A DNA stretch of 64,000 nucleotides from Thunnus maccoyii (GCF_910596095.1 NC_056539.1:27488501-27552500), one strand, 5' to 3'; shown: positions 9,753-23,500, numbered from the stretch's first letter. Notes: generated by a model not told the origin, from the sequence alone. Numbers and translations: made by a program.

Positions 9753-11245
9753 ATGGTAGAGACACTGAAACAAGCAGAGCTCTGCACCCTTCCCCTCAAC
9801 ACCTCCTGTATGTCAACGCCTGTTTCTACCAAAGCCACGCTCATCAAAACGCTGCTGTACTGCATCGCTCTGTTCACTGTGATACTCAACCTGTTGGTTG
9901 TAATCTCCATCTCTCATTTCAGGCACAGATGCTTTTTTTTTAAATCGTTACAGCTGGTAGAGTGTAAGAACAGGTAGAGGTGTTTAACTGGTGGTTTAAC
10001 TGTTTGTTAAAAGAATTGAGCATCAATTTTCATAAAATGAAATTTATGCTTTTTTAAATTCTATGCTATAAGACCAACTTTGGCTACTTGTCCACCCTGC
10101 ATACAAGCTTTTTGAATGTGTTTCTAAAAAGCTAAAACAGGCTAAAGATCGTAATACATTAACTTGTAAATGAAAATGTCATTCTTAATGGGCTTCTCTG
10201 TATAAAGGTGTCAGAATGGCAGTAGTCATGATAATCTCCATTTCTGCTAAACAGAAAGTGTGAAGATTTATTTTGCATGTTGAGTTTGGTTTTCATATTG
10301 TGTCTATGAAAGTAAAATATTCTGTTTTCTCACAATATTTGCTTCGATCTAACCTCATTTTCATTGTGTCATGGATTGAATATGATGAACATGAGGATAC
10401 TATCACTAATCAGCATAATCATAATCTCTCACTCCAGGCAGCTTCACACCTCCACCAATGTCTTCCTCCTCTCCCTGGCTGTGTCTGACTTGCTTGTGGG
10501 CCTTGCAGTGATGCCAGCTGCAATTGCCCTGCACTCCTGCTGGTTTCTGGATGAAATCACATGTGCTCTCTCATTCTTGTTGAGCTTTATCCTCACATCC
10601 TCCTCTGTTGGAAGCATGGTGCTCATATCAGCTGACCGTTACGTGGCCATTTGTGCCCCTCTGCACTATTCTTCCATGATAACGCCAAGAAGAGCTAAAA
10701 TCTGTGTGTCTTTGTGTTGGATCTGTTCTGTTATCTACAACTTCATAATACTAAAAGATCACTTGTTACAAATAGATATGTTAAATCCCTGCCCCCAAGA
10801 ATGTACACTTATCATAAGCTACATATCAGGGGCAGTAGACTTTATTCTGACCTTTTTCAGCCCTGTTACTGTTATCATAGTTCTCTATATGAGAGTGTTT
10901 GTGGTGTCTGTGTCACAGGCACGTGTCATGCGGTCTCAAATTGTAGCTGTCAAATCAAGAACTCTGACTGTAGTTGCAAAGAAATCTGAGATGAGGGCTG
11001 CTAGAACTCTTGGCATTGTCCTACTTGTGTTTATACTTTGTTTATGTCCATACTACTGTCCTTCTCTAGCAGGACAGGACACCACATTTGATGGTTCATT
11101 CGCTCAACTTTGGCTATTTTATTGTAACTCCAGTTTAAATCCTCTGATCTATGCCTTTTTCTACCCCTGGTTTAGAAAAGCCATTAAACTCATTTTCACC
11201 TTTCAAATACTGCAGCCAGGTTCCTGTGAGGCCAAGATAATGTAG
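9753..11245 (+). CDS. TAAR gene 2: trace amine-associated receptor, two exons, 325 aa
   Basis: Exon 1 is 9753-9922 and exon 2 is 10438-11245, around a 515-base GC-AG intron. Splicing gives an intact receptor with the TAAR TM7 signature. It is one residue shorter than gene 1 because ATLQS at the TM2 end reads ALHS here. Position 3.32 is S106, D191 stands at 5.42 and Y285 at 7.43. The residue before DRY is Ala where the other copies have Val, and the TM5 end reads VVSVSQ. The gene is preceded by the full proximal upstream block, unlike gene 1, and lies directly behind the nested mobile elements. Function is inferred as an olfactory amine-type receptor; no ligand can be assigned. Confidence 0.93.
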
Positions 11246-12260
11246 AAAATAGCCATATAGCCTACTGTATATAAACTGATTTATTGTATTAGGATGAATT
11301 CAGTATAATTCAAGGTGGAGTACATGTGTTTTGTTTTGTCAATTGTACACATCATTACTGTACTTTAAAAATAGAACAATATCTGCTGTATGTATAGCCT
11401 AAATATTCAAAGAAAAAAATATATTATTTGGCTAAAGTCTTCTAAATGGCCAAATATAATGAATGTCATGATTTGCGTAACTGACACCTGTTATCAATTC
11501 ACTATAAGTTGCGCATGTGTTATACAGGTGCCTGTAATTCTTTGAAGTATGGCAAACAAAAATGACTAAAAGAATGTGACACTGCTGTCTTAAATTTGCA
11601 ATTAAATTATGTTTTTTCCAATTTGCTAAATGTGATGATGTGTTGTGTCCAGACTGTTGAGGATCCCTGACAAATAGCATGATTATGTAGAAAAGAATAA
11701 AAGTGATAAGTATCTAATCTGGGTGACATCTTTTTCACAGACTCGTACAAACAAACTAAACTTCACATAACGCTAAAATACATTGTTGTGAAATTGGTTT
11801 TGTGATATAAAAGGTCAAATTGATATTTTTGTGTCAGGAAAACTAGATAAAGAAGACAAAACAAAACAAAAGAATATTGTATTTTTGTGACATGCTCATA
11901 AAATACAAAATTCTCAGAATTAGAAAGAGAAAGTTGACATACCATGAATCCTTCAGTTACCAGTTCAACACAACACAAACATATACACACACACTGAATC
12001 TTTAAAAAAGGGAAAATTGTGAACAATGATGTTTATACACGGGATTTTAATGTTTTCACAGATTTTCTTTATTCTGCAATTCTGGGGACTGTTAAAAAAG
12101 ATCTGTCAAAATGTTAACAAAATGAGAAGTCATATAGTACATCACAAAGAAAATATACGTCATAGTTTCAAAAAATATTGCTTGATAAATTAATAGCTGA
12201 ACTCTATTTAGTGCTGACACAGTAAGCCAATTAATTAAACAGTGTGACATTGACAACATT
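11246..12260. repeat. 3' flank of TAAR gene 2
   Basis: AT-rich, homologous in blocks to the other TAAR 3' flanks, for example GGCCAAATATAATGAATGTC near 11449. It retains the GTTAAAAAAGATCTG junction region near 12090 and part of the extension found after genes 1 and 7. No gene. Confidence 0.7.
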
Positions 12261-12470
12261 TCCTGTTTCCAGCTTCTCAAGTGTGAGAATGTGCTGCTTC
12301 TCTGTTCAATTTGAAGATGTCACCTTGGGCCCCGGGAAACTGTCATGGACATTTCTCAATATTTTTTGATATTTTATTAACTTGACAATTAATCAGTTCA
12401 TGATTTGATCGAAAAGATTATTAAGAAATTAATAAATTATGAAAATAGTAATTAACTGTACGCCTAAATT
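12261..12470. repeat. Dispersed fish MITE-like repeat, family A (partial)
   Basis: Contains the CAATTTGAAGATGTCACCTT core and AT-rich CGATTAAT-like ends seen in related copies at 34190-34505, 45370-45655 and 60768-61110. I recognise it from memory as a common teleost non-autonomous repeat but cannot name the superfamily. Confidence 0.6.
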
Positions 12471-13059
12471 ATTTAGTTATTTATTGTCATATTATTTTCT
12501 GTTTTAGGAGAGAAAGTATAATTTCAGCTGTAATTTGACTGTACTGTAGACAATGTGGTAATACTCTATTTCCAACATGGAGAATTACATATATTGTAGT
12601 TTTTTTTGTCAGGACAAAATATATGACAACTGGTAACCACCTCACTCTGTCACTAATATCTTTTTTTTCTTTGTTTGTTTCTTATGAAATTACAAATTTG
12701 ATACACAAGATGTTGCTGTAATAAAATAGGGAAGCTGCTGCTCTGTCACTTAGCATTTGGCTAGATTAGCATTTCCTGTCACCCTCTGGTTTAAAGGGGG
12801 TTGAATTTAGTTTAGACAACTGAAACTGCTAATCCACAGAACATATGGTTGAAGATCTGGTATTATGGCTGTTTTGAATAATTTTCATAAATACAGTCTA
12901 TTTTAAACATATCTGTAACATTTTATTCACCAAAAGTTGTTTAGATTTCTCTAAATTCATCTTTCCTTATAGCCAAGATTCCCCTCTGTCCTCCGGCAGG
13001 CTGTTTGGGAAGCCATACTCTGACTGGCTGGAGGTGTGACCTGACCTTGCACCTGATGC
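12471..13059. other. AT-rich intergenic sequence
   Basis: No gene, RNA or clear repeat recognised between the MITE-like copy and the Ty3/gypsy fossil. Confidence 0.4.
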
Positions 13060-13810
13060 AAAGGTGAATATTTATTAATATATTTGGATGATTCTCCTTC
13101 TTCTGACAGTCACCTACAGCATTTGGAGCATGCTTTTCAGTGACTTAAACAGCACTGTCTCGTGCCACAGCCCCAAAAGTGTCGTCTCTTCAGAAAGGAG
13201 GTGAGGATTCTGGGCCATGTTGTTAGCAATCAGAGGGTGGCTACAGATCCAGAAAAGACAACAGCAGTGAGAGACTGGACAGTACAAGCAACAGTGAAAC
13301 AGATACGCTACTTCTAAGGTTTTGCTGTTTACTACTGATGATTCATTCCTGCCCATGCAAAAACACAACTTCCTCCTTCGAGGAAAGGGGTCACAGAAAT
13401 CCAGTCCAGTGGAGTCAAGAGTGTCAGCAGAGTTTTGACCAGCTAAAGCAAGTCCTCCTACAGGTACCTATACTGGCTTATGGTAATTACGACTTTGAGT
13501 GGGCCTAGGGGCAGTACTTTACCAGGTCCAGGATGGTAAAGAGAGGATAATTGCCTACACAAGCTGCAGTCTACTACCTACTGAGAGGAATGACTAAAGC
13601 TATGGCTCATTCAAGCTAGAGCTTTTAGTGCTTAACTGGGCAGTCACTGAAAAGTTCAAGGGCTATCTGTGGGGGGCCATTTTTACTGTGTCCACTGACC
13701 ATAACCTCTTAGTTCACCTCTACACAGCCAATCTAGGGCCAGTGGAGCGGAAGTGGGCTGCGGGAGGTTGAGGGAGGTTGAGGGAGGCCCAGACTTGGCA
13801 CCAGAGCAAA
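13060..13810 (+). mobile_element. Ty3/gypsy fragment (reverse transcriptase and RNase H), upstream of TAAR gene 3
   Basis: Related to the fragment at 1129-1650 and in the same orientation and position relative to a TAAR gene. It extends further, into an RNase H region with a TVSTDHN-like motif near 13690. It is a broken fossil; no LTRs were seen. Confidence 0.8.
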
Positions 13811-14001
13811 AGTTGGTGAGTAAGAGGAGTTGGGGGGGGCAGCAGATGGGAGTATATGAAGAGGAAAATAGGGAGGGTAAAAGGAAGGGCAATGGAAATG
13901 AAGAAGATGAGAGTTAAATAAATGATGTCATGAAGAAGTGAATGGGGGGCTGCTAGACCTCATCAGCACTCTGTTCAGATCTGTAGTCACTTCCTCTGAC
14001 G

Positions 14002-15460
14002 ATGGTAGAGACACTGGAACGAACAGAGCTCTGCACCCTTCCCCTTAACACCTCCTGCACGTCGACGCCTGTTTCTCCCAAAGTCATGCTCATCAAAACA
14101 CTGCTGTACTGCATCGCTCTGCTCACTGTGACGCTCAACCTGTTGGTTGTAATCTCCATCTGTTACTTCAGGTACAGATGCTTTTATTTAATTATTAAGG
14201 CTGGTAATGTGTAATGGTGTTGGGGCAGTTTAACTTTTAGTGGAAAGAACTCAACATCAGTTTTCATAAATTATGCTCTCTCAAATTCTGTTATTAGACC
14301 AACTTTGGCTATTGGTCCACCCTGTATAAAGTATAAGCTCTTTGAATGTGTTTTTAAAAAATTAAAACAAGCTAAAGATCTTACTACTTTAACTTGTAAA
14401 TGAAAATGTCATTCTTAATGAGATTAAAGATGTCACAATAGCAGTAGTCATGATAATCTCTTTTTCTGCCAAACAGAAAGTGTAGAGATTTATTTTGCAT
14501 TTAAAGTATGTTTTTATATTGTTGTAAAATATTCTCTATTCTCAGAGTATTTGCTGTGATCTAACTTCATGGTCATTGTGTCATGGACTGAATATGAGGA
14601 ACATGATGATACTACCACTAATCAGCATAATCATAATCTCCCATTGCAGGCAGCTTCACACCTCCACCAATGTCTTCCTCCTCTCCCTGGCTGTGTCTGA
14701 CTTGTTTGTGGGCCTTGTACTGATGCCAACTTCAGTTGCCACGCTGCAGTCCTGCTGGTTTCTTGATAAAATTACATGTGCTCTCTGGATCTTGTTGAGC
14801 TCTATTCTCACCTCCTCCTCTGTTGGAAACATGGTGCTCATATCAGTTGACCGTTACGTGGCCATTTGTGCCCCTCTGCACTATTCTTCCATGATAACGC
14901 AAAGAAGAGCTAAAATCTGTGTGTCTTTGTGTTGGATCTGTTCTGTTATCTACAACTTCATAATACTAAAAGATTTCTTGTTACAAACAGATATGTTAAA
15001 GTTCTGCTCCCAAGAATGTACATTTATCATAAGTTACATATCAGGGGCAGTAGACTTTATTCTGACCTTTTTTTGTCCTGTTACTGTTATCATAGTTCTC
15101 TATATGAGAGTGTTTGTGGTGGCTGTGTCACAGGCACGTGTCATGCGGTCTCAAATTGTAGCTGACAAATCAAGAACTCTGACTGTAGTTGCAAAGAAAT
15201 CTGAGATGAGGGCTGCTAGAACTCTTGGCATTATCCTACTTGTGTTTATACTTTGTCTCTGTCCATACTACTGTCCTTTTCTAGCAGGACAGGACATCAC
15301 AGATGATGGTTCATCACCTGAAGTTTGGCTTTTTTGTTGTAACTCCACTTTAAATCCTCTGATTTATGCCTTTTTCTACCCCTGGTTTAGAAAAGCCATT
15401 AAACTCATTGTCAGCCTTCAAATACTGCAGCCAGGTTCCTGTGAGGCCAAGATAATGTAG
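14002..15460 (+). CDS. TAAR gene 3: trace amine-associated receptor, two exons, 326 aa
   Basis: Exon 1 is 14002-14171 and exon 2 is 14650-15460. The 478-base intron is the only one of the seven with a canonical GT donor (TTCAG|GTACAG). This is the most diverged copy: TM2 reads LVLMPTSVATL, TM3 has SSILTSSSVGNM, and position 7.43 is Cys (C286) where others have Tyr, His or Phe. S107 is at 3.32 and D192 at 5.42. The gene looks intact. A Ty3/gypsy fossil lies upstream, and the AP-1-like upstream site present in other copies is altered here. Receptor role inferred from family. Confidence 0.93.
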
Positions 15461-15795
15461 AAAATAGCCATATACTGTATATAAACTGACTTATTTCATT
15501 AAGATGAATTCAGTGTAATTGAAGGTGAAGTAAATTTGTTTTGTTTTGTCAACTGTACACATCAGCTCAGAATACTTTTTAAAGAACACAGTGAAACCAC
15601 AGTGTTGTGACATCCAGTAAATATATTAACTTGGGAAAGACAGCAAAAAGGCACATATTGAGAACATGAACTATTTAAAAAAAAACATTTTGCCAGTGTA
15701 GATGATGGAGTTTTAACAGCTTGTGTTTATAGACTATTCAATAGTTATTCTTACAGTTTAATCTTACTATACTTTAAAAACAGAACAATATCTGC

Positions 15796-15827
<32 letters not shown>

Positions 15828-17240
15828 TAGAATATATATATGTACATATATAAGGAATGAGGTTCTGTAGTTGCCTAAATATTGCAAAGAAAAAAGAAAA
15901 ATGCATGATTTGGCTAAAGTCTACTGAATGGCCAAATATAATGAATGTCATGACCTGTGTAATTGAGGCCTATGTTACCAACATACTAGAAGCTGCACAT
16001 GTGTTATACAGGCACCTGTAATTCTTAAAAGTATGGTACACCAAAAATGACTTAAACAATATGACATTGCTGTTTTCAATATACAATTAAATGTCTTTTC
16101 CAGTTTGCTAAATGTGATGATGTGTTGTGTCCAGACTGTCGAGGATCCCTGACAAATGGCATAATTATGAAGAAAAGAATAAAACAGACAAGTATCCACA
16201 TGTGCGTGAACTTTTTTCCAGACTTTTATGCACAAATTAAACTTCACATATAGCGCTAAAATATATTGTTGTGAAATCAGTGTTGTGATATAAAAGGCCA
16301 AATTGATATTTTTGTTAGGAGACTAAACATTAATATAAATATTCAGATACTAAATAATTAAGACAGTAAAAACAGACTAATTGCAAAACAAAACAAAAAA
16401 TATAGCTTTTTGTGATGTATTCATAATTCCTAGTGTTTAGGAATTTTATTGTTTTTACAGTCAAGTAATATATTTGAATTTTGAATAATACAAGACACTA
16501 CGGTGCATGATAAAACCACAACTAGTGAAGTGAAATTGTCCAGACTGTTGAAAGCTCCTTATAGACCTTTTTTCACAGAAAACATTTGGACATGTTACAG
16601 TAATAAGATGTAAATAATAAAAGGAATGATGGCTGAATCCCATTTAGTTACTTTGATTTCAGGGTTGTCTGAACCTTTAAATACAATAGACTCTGTGTAA
16701 TCATTATTATATAATCTGGCCTTTTATTACTCAAGAAAATGCAGAAATACGCAGAAATTTTTCTAGACACAGGAAGAGTCAGAATATTTTACAGTGTCTC
16801 ACATAAGCTTTATTGTCACCAAACACCGGCTGCTGTAGGTTGTAGTGCAGGTTTCCTATTAGAAAAGGGAAATCAGTAATAGACGTTCAGTCTTCATGGT
16901 CCTGTCTGTTTAATGGTCTGACTAAAAATCAAACTGCATGGAATAAAGTTGACATGTCCATAAAAATTAAACAAATTTTTGTGTGGCATATTTAGGTTCG
17001 ATTGACTGCTGATATTATTGAAACTCACAATGTTCTACACCTTGTAGAATGGACATTCTCAAAATAAGAAAAATAAAGTTCACATGCCATGATTCCTTCA
17101 GTTACCAGTTCAACACTACTAAACATATAAACACACACTGAAGTTTTTAAGTAAAAGAAAATTGTCAACACTGATGTTTATACAGAGGTGGCGTTGTAAT
17201 GTTTCACAGATTTCATTCAATTTTTAGTACTGTTAAAAAA
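15461..17240. repeat. 3' flank of TAAR gene 3, ending at the tandem junction
   Basis: Matches the gene 1 flank closely, including the block lost from genes 4-7. It contains a TA/CATATA microsatellite at about 15798-15850. It ends at the fusion motif TTAAAAAAGATCCTGGGGG, which also starts the next three units. No gene. Confidence 0.8.
15798..15850. repeat. (TA)n microsatellite
   Basis: An alternating TA run interrupted by CATATATAGA and TGTACATA, unique to this copy of the TAAR flank. Confidence 0.9.
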
Positions 17241-17671
17241 GATCCTGGGGGTTCTCTCTCTCTCAAGGTATAGGGACTAACATGGTGGCTGGGACAACCA
17301 TCATTTTATTATGGGGTGGTTTATGTCATCTATGGACAGTATTTACTGCTATTTGTATTGAATGGATTCTGGTCTGGACTAAATTTTAATTGGAACCTGC
17401 TCAGAGTTGTGTGGTTTGACATTCATAGGGGCTTTTTCTTTGGTAGACAGTAGTAGTTCTGTGACATTTAGTGTTTTCTTTAACACGGTTTTATTATGTC
17501 CATCTTGGCAATGTCTGGACAATAACTAGACAAATAAGGATAAGGAGGAAAACCAGGGTGTGAGTGGTGAGGATAAATACTGTTTGAAAGAGGGAATGAA
17601 TGATGAAATGGGGAAAGGAGCAAAAATTGGTGAGAAGGAGGAGTTGGGGGGAAACAGATGGGAGTGTGTTA

Positions 17672-17766
17672 AATAAGTTAGATAACTGATGTCATGAAGA
17701 AGTGAGTCAGAGGGCTGCTAGACCTCATCAGCTCTCTGTTCAGATCTGTAGTCACTTCCTCTGACG
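17672..17766 (+). promoter_or_regulatory. Conserved proximal upstream block of TAAR gene 4
   Basis: TGATGTCAT (17687-17695) and TGAGTCA (17703-17709) stand at the same spacing as in gene 2. The equivalent block precedes genes 5, 6 and 7 with almost no change. Regulatory role inferred. Confidence 0.4.
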
Positions 17767-19248
17767 ATGGTAGAGACACTGAAACAAGCAGAAATCTGCA
17801 CCCTTCCCCTCAACACCTCCTGCACGTCAACGCCTGTTTCTACCAAAGCCACGCTCATCAAAACACTGCTGTACTGCATCGCTCTGCTCACTGTGATACT
17901 CAACCTGTTGGTTGTAATCTCCATCTCTCATTTCAGGCACAGATGCTTTCCTTGAATTATTACAGCTGGTAGTGTGTAATAACAGGTAGCAGTGTTGGGG
18001 TGGTTTAACTGTTAGGTAAAAGAATTGAACATCAGTTTTCATAAAATTATGCTTTTTTAAATTCTATGATATAAGACCAACTTTGGCCCTTAGTCCACCC
18101 TGCATACAAGCTTTTTGAATGTGTTTCTAAAAAGCTAAAACAGGCTAAAGATCTTAATACATTAACTTGTAAATGAAAATGTCATTCTTAATGGGCTTCT
18201 CTGTATAAAGGTGTCAGCATGACAGTAGTCATGATAATCTCCATTTCTGCTAAACAGAAAGTGTGAAGATTTATTTTGCATGTTGAGTTTGGTTTTCATA
18301 TTGTGTCTATGACAGTAAAATATTCTGTTTTCTCAGAGTATTTGCTTTGATCTAACTTCATTTTCATTGTGTCATGGACTGAATATGATGAATATGAGGA
18401 TACTATCACTAATCAGCATAAACATAATCTCTCACTCCAGGCAGCTTCACACCTCCACCAATGTCTTCCTCCTCTCCCTGGCTGTGTCTGACTTGCTTGT
18501 GGGCCTTGCAGTGATGCCAGCTGCAATTGCCCTGCACTCCTGCTGGTTTCTGGATGAAATCACATGTGCTCTCTCATTCTTGTTGACCTTTATCCTCACA
18601 TCCTCCTCTGTCGGAAGCATGGTGCTCATATCAGTGGATCGTTATGTGGCCATTTGTGCCCCTCTGCACTATTCTTTCATGATAATGCCAAGAAGAGCTA
18701 AAATCTGTGTGTCTTTGTGTTGGATCTGTTCTGTTCTCTACAACTTCATAATACTAAAAGATCACTTGTTACAAATAGATATGTTAAATCCCTGCCCCCA
18801 AGAATGTACACTTATCATAAGCTACATATCAGGGGCAGTAGACTTTATTCTGACCTTTTTCTGCCCTGTTACTGTTATCATAGTTCTCTATATGAGAGTG
18901 TTTGTGGTGGCTGTGTCACAGGCACGTGTCATGCGATCTCAAATTGTAGCTGTCAAATCAAGAACTCTGACTGTAGTTGTAAAGAAATCTGAGATGAGGG
19001 CTGCTAGAACTCTTGGCATTGTCCTACTTGTGTTTATACTTTGTTTATGTCCATACTACTGTCCTTCTCTAGCAGGACAGGACAAGACAGTTGATGGTTC
19101 ATCACCTGCAGTTTGGCTTTTTTATTGTAACTCCAGTTTAAATCCTCTGATCTATGCCTTTTTCTACCCCTGGTTCAGAAAATCAATTAAACTCATTGTC
19201 AGCCTTCAAATACTGCAGCCAGGTTCCTGTGAGGCCAAGATAATGTAG
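17767..19248 (+). CDS. TAAR gene 4: trace amine-associated receptor, two exons, 325 aa
   Basis: Exon 1 is 17767-17936 and exon 2 is 18441-19248, with a 504-base GC-AG intron. Position 3.32 is T106 (LLTFILTSSS), with D191 at 5.42 and Y285 at 7.43. The second intracellular loop reads FMIMPRR and the TM6-TM7 loop GQDKTVDGSSP; both are shared with gene 6 but not with the intervening gene 5. An AATAAA at 19500-19505 may be its poly(A) signal. Intact; ligand unknown. Confidence 0.93.
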
Positions 19249-20542
19249 AAAATAGCCATATACTGTATATAAACTGACTTATTTTATCAAGGTGAATTCA
19301 GTTTGATTGAAGATGAAGTAAATTTGTTTTGTTTTGTCAACTGTACACATCAGTTCAGAATACTTTTTAAAGAACACAGTGAAACAATGGTGTTGTGACA
19401 TCCAGTAAATATATTAACTTGGGAAAGACAGCAAAAAGATCATGTGTTGTATCCAGAGTGTCGAGAATCCCTGATAAATGCAACGATTATGTAGAAAAGA
19501 ATAAAACTGATAAGTATCCACATCTGTGTGAAAGCTTTTTCCATCCTTGTATGCACAAACTAAAATACATTGTTGTGAAATTGGTGTTGTGATATAAAAG
19601 GCCAAATTGATATTTTTATCAGGACACTGAACAGTAGAATAAATATTCAAATACTAAATAATGAAGACAGTAAAAACTGACTAATTGCAAAACAAAACAA
19701 AAAATATAGCTTTTTTGTGATGTATTCATAATTCCTAGTGTTTAGGAATTTTATTGTTTTTACAATTAAGTAATATATTTGAACTTTGAATAATACAAGA
19801 CACTATGGTGCATGATACAACCACAACTAGTGAAGTGAAATTGTCCAGACTGTTGAAAGCTCCTTATAGACCTTTTTTCACAGAAAACATTTGGACATGT
19901 TACAGTAAGAAGATGTAAATAATAAAAGGAATGATGGCTGAATCCCATTTAGTTGCTTTGATTTCAGGGTTGTCTGAACCTTTACATATAATAGACTCTG
20001 AGTAATCATTATTATATAATCTGGCCTTTTATTACTCAACCAAAAATTATAAAGATAATTTTAAAGCAATAGAAAGACTAAGAATAATTAAAATATGTTT
20101 CACATAAACTTCATTGTCACCAAACACCGGCTGCTGTAGGTTGTAGTGCAGGTTTCCTATTAGAAAAGGTAAATCAGTAATAGACGTTCAGTCTTCATGG
20201 TCCTGTCTGTTTAATGGTCTGACTAAAAATCAAACTGCATGGAATAAAGTTGACATGTCCATAAAAATTAAACAAATTTTTGTGTGGCATATTTAGGTTC
20301 GATCGACTGCTGATATTATTGAAACTCACAATGTTCTACACCTTGTAGAATGGACATTCTCAAAATAAGAAAATTAAAAGTTCACATGCCATGATTCCTT
20401 CAGTTACCAGTTCAACACTACTAAACATATAGACATACACTGAAGTTTTTAAGTAAAAGAAAATTGTCAACACTGATGTTTATACAGAGGTGGCGTTGTA
20501 ATGTTTCACAGATTTCATTCAATTTTTAGTACTGTTAAAAAA

Positions 20543-23500
20543 GATCCTGGGGGTTCTCTCTCTCTCAAGGTGTAGGGACTAACATGGTGGCTGGGACAAC
20601 CATCATTTTATTATGGGGTGGTTTATGTCATCTATGGACAGTATTTACTGCTATTTGTATTGAATGGATTCTGGTCTGGACTAAATTTTAATTGGAACCT
20701 GCTCAGAGTTGTGTGGTTTGACATTCATAGGGGCTTTTTCTTTGGTAGACAGTAGTAGTTCTGTGACATTTAGTGTTTTCTTTAACACAGTTTTATTATG
20801 TCCATCTTGGCAATGTCTGGACAATAACTAGACAAATAAGGATAAGGAGGAAAACCAGGGTGTGAGTGGTGAGGATAAATACTGTTTGAAAGAGGGAATG
20901 AATGATGAAATGGGGAAAGGAGCAAAAATTGGTGAGAAGGAGGAGTTGGGGGGAAACAGATGGGAGTGTGTTAAATAAGTTAGATAACTGATGTCATGAA
21001 GAAGTGAGTCAGAGGGCTGCTAGACCTCATCAGCTCTCTGTTCAGATCTGTAGTCACTTCCTCTGACAATGGTAGAGACACTGAAACAAGCAGAAATCTG
21101 CACCCTTCCCCTCAACACCTCCTGCACGTCAACGCCTGTTTCTACCAAAGCCATGCTCATCAAAACACTGCTGTACTGCATCGCTCTGCTCACTGTGATA
21201 CTCAACCTGTTGGTTGTAATCTCCATCTCTCATTTCAGGCACAGATGCTTTCCTTGAATTATTACAGCTGGTAGTGTGTAATAACAGGTAGCAGTGTTGG
21301 GGTGGTTTAACTGTTAGGTAAAAGAATTGAACATCAGTTTTCATAAAATTATGCTTTTTTAAATTCTATGATATAAGACCAACTTTGGCCCTTAGTCCAC
21401 CCTGCATACAAGCTTTTTGAATGTGTTTCTAAAAAGCTAAAACAGGCTAAAGATCTTAATACATTAACTTGTAAATGAAAATGTCATTCTTAATGGGATT
21501 CTCTGTATAAAGGTGTCAGCATGACAGTAGTCATGATAATCTCCATTTCTGCTAAACAGAAAGTGTGAAGATTTATTTTGCATGTAGAGTTTGGTTTTCA
21601 TATTGTGTCTATAAAAGTAAAATATTCTGTATTCTGACAATATTTGCTTTGATCTTACTTCATGTTCATTGTGTCATGGACTGAATATGAGGCACGTGAA
21701 AATACTATCACTAATCAGCATAATCATAATCTCTCACTCCAGGCAGCTTCACACCTCCACCAATGTCCTCCTCCTCTCCCTGGCTGTGTCTGACTTGTTT
21801 GTGGGCCTTGCAATGATGCCAGCTGCAATTGCCCTGCACTCCTGCTGGTTTCTGGATGAAATCACATGTGCTCTCTCATTCATGTTGACCTTTATCCTCA
21901 CATCCTCCTCTGTCGGAAGCATGGTGCTCATATCAGTGGATCGTTATGTGGCCATTTGTGCCCCTCTGCACTATTCTTCCATGATAACACCAAGAAGAGC
22001 TAAAATCTGTGTGTCTTTGTGTTGGATCTGTTCTGTTCTCTACAACTTCATAATACTAAAAGATTTCTTGTTACAAACAGATATGTTAAATCCCTGCCCC
22101 CAAGAATGTACACTTATCATAAGCTACATATCAGGGGCAGTAGACTTTATTCTGACCTTTTTCAGCCCTGTTACTGTTATCATAGTTCTCTATATGAGAG
22201 TGTTTGTGGTGGCTGTGTCACAGGCACGTGTCATGCGGTCTCAAATTGTAGCTGACAAATCAAGAACTCTGACTGTAGTTGTAAAGAAATCTGAGATGAG
22301 GGCTGCTAGAACTCTTGGCATTGTCCTACTTGTGTTTATACTTTGTCTCTGTCCATACTACTGTCCTTCTCTAGCAGGACAGGACAACACAGTTGATGGT
22401 TCATTCGCTCAACTTTGGCTATTTCATTGTAACTCCAGTTTAAATCCTCTGATCTATGCCTTTTTCTACCCCTGGTTTAGAAAATCAATTAAACTCATTG
22501 TCAGCCTTCAAATACTGCAGCCAGGTTCCTGTGAGGCCAAGATAATGTAGAAAATAGCCATATACTGTATATAAACTGGCTTATTTTATCAAGGTGAATT
22601 CAGTTTGATTGAAGATGAAGTAAATTTGTTTTGTTTTCTCAACTGTACACATCAGTTCAGAATACTTTTTAAAGAACACAGTAAAATGATGGTGTTGTGA
22701 CATCCAGTAAATATATTAACTTGGGAAAGACAGCAAAAAGATCATGTGTTGTGTCCAGAGGGTCGAGAATCCCTGATAAATGCAATGATTATGTAGAAAA
22801 GAATAAAACTGATAAGTATCCACATCTGTGTGAAAGCTTTTTCCATTCTTGTACGCACAAACTAACATACATTGTTGTGAAATTGGTGTTGTGATATAAA
22901 AGGCCAAATTGATATTTTTATCAGGACACTGAACAGTAGAATAAATATTCAAATACTAAATAATGAAGACAGTAAAAACTGACTAATTGCAAAACAAAAC
23001 AAAAAATATAGCTTTTTTGTGATGTATTCATAATTCCTAGTGTTTAGGAATTTTATTGTTTTTACAGTTAAGTAATATATTTGAATTTTGAATAATACAA
23101 GACACTACGGTGCATGATAAAACCACAACTAGTGAAGTGAAATTGTCCAGACTGTTGAAAGCTCCTTATAGACCTTTTTTCACAAAAAACATTTGGACAT
23201 GTTACAGTAAGAAGATGTAAATAATAAAATGAATGATAGCTGAATCCCATTTAGTTAATATGATTTCAGGGTTGTCTGAACCTTTACATACAATAGTCTC
23301 TGTGTAATCATTATTATATAATCTGGCCTTTTATTACTCAACCAAAAATTATAAAGATATTTTTAAAGCAACAGGAAGACTAAGAATAATTAAAATATGT
23401 TTCACATAAGCTTCATTGTCACCAAACACCGGCTGCTGTAGGTTGTAGTGCAGGTTTCCTATTAGAAAAGGGAAATCAGTAATAGACGTTCAGTCTTCAT

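Larger units (their letters stand above)
17241..20542 (+). repeat. 3.3-kb tandem unit carrying TAAR gene 4
   Basis: Unit of about 3302 bases from the junction GATCCTGGGGGTTCTC to the next one. It is near-identical to the units starting at 20543, 23845 and 27150. It contains the upstream region, the gene and a 3' flank with a shared internal deletion relative to genes 1 and 3. Confidence 0.9.

Noticed and set aside
17827-18042. Antisense ORFs over TAAR exon 1 repeated in several copies
   Set aside because: They are reverse-strand shadows of conserved coding sequence and run into the intron; no protein features.
19766-19948. A recurring 60-residue antisense ORF in the 3' flanks of the TAAR units
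   Set aside because: It recurs because the units are duplicated. AT-rich, no recognisable domain, no supporting signals.
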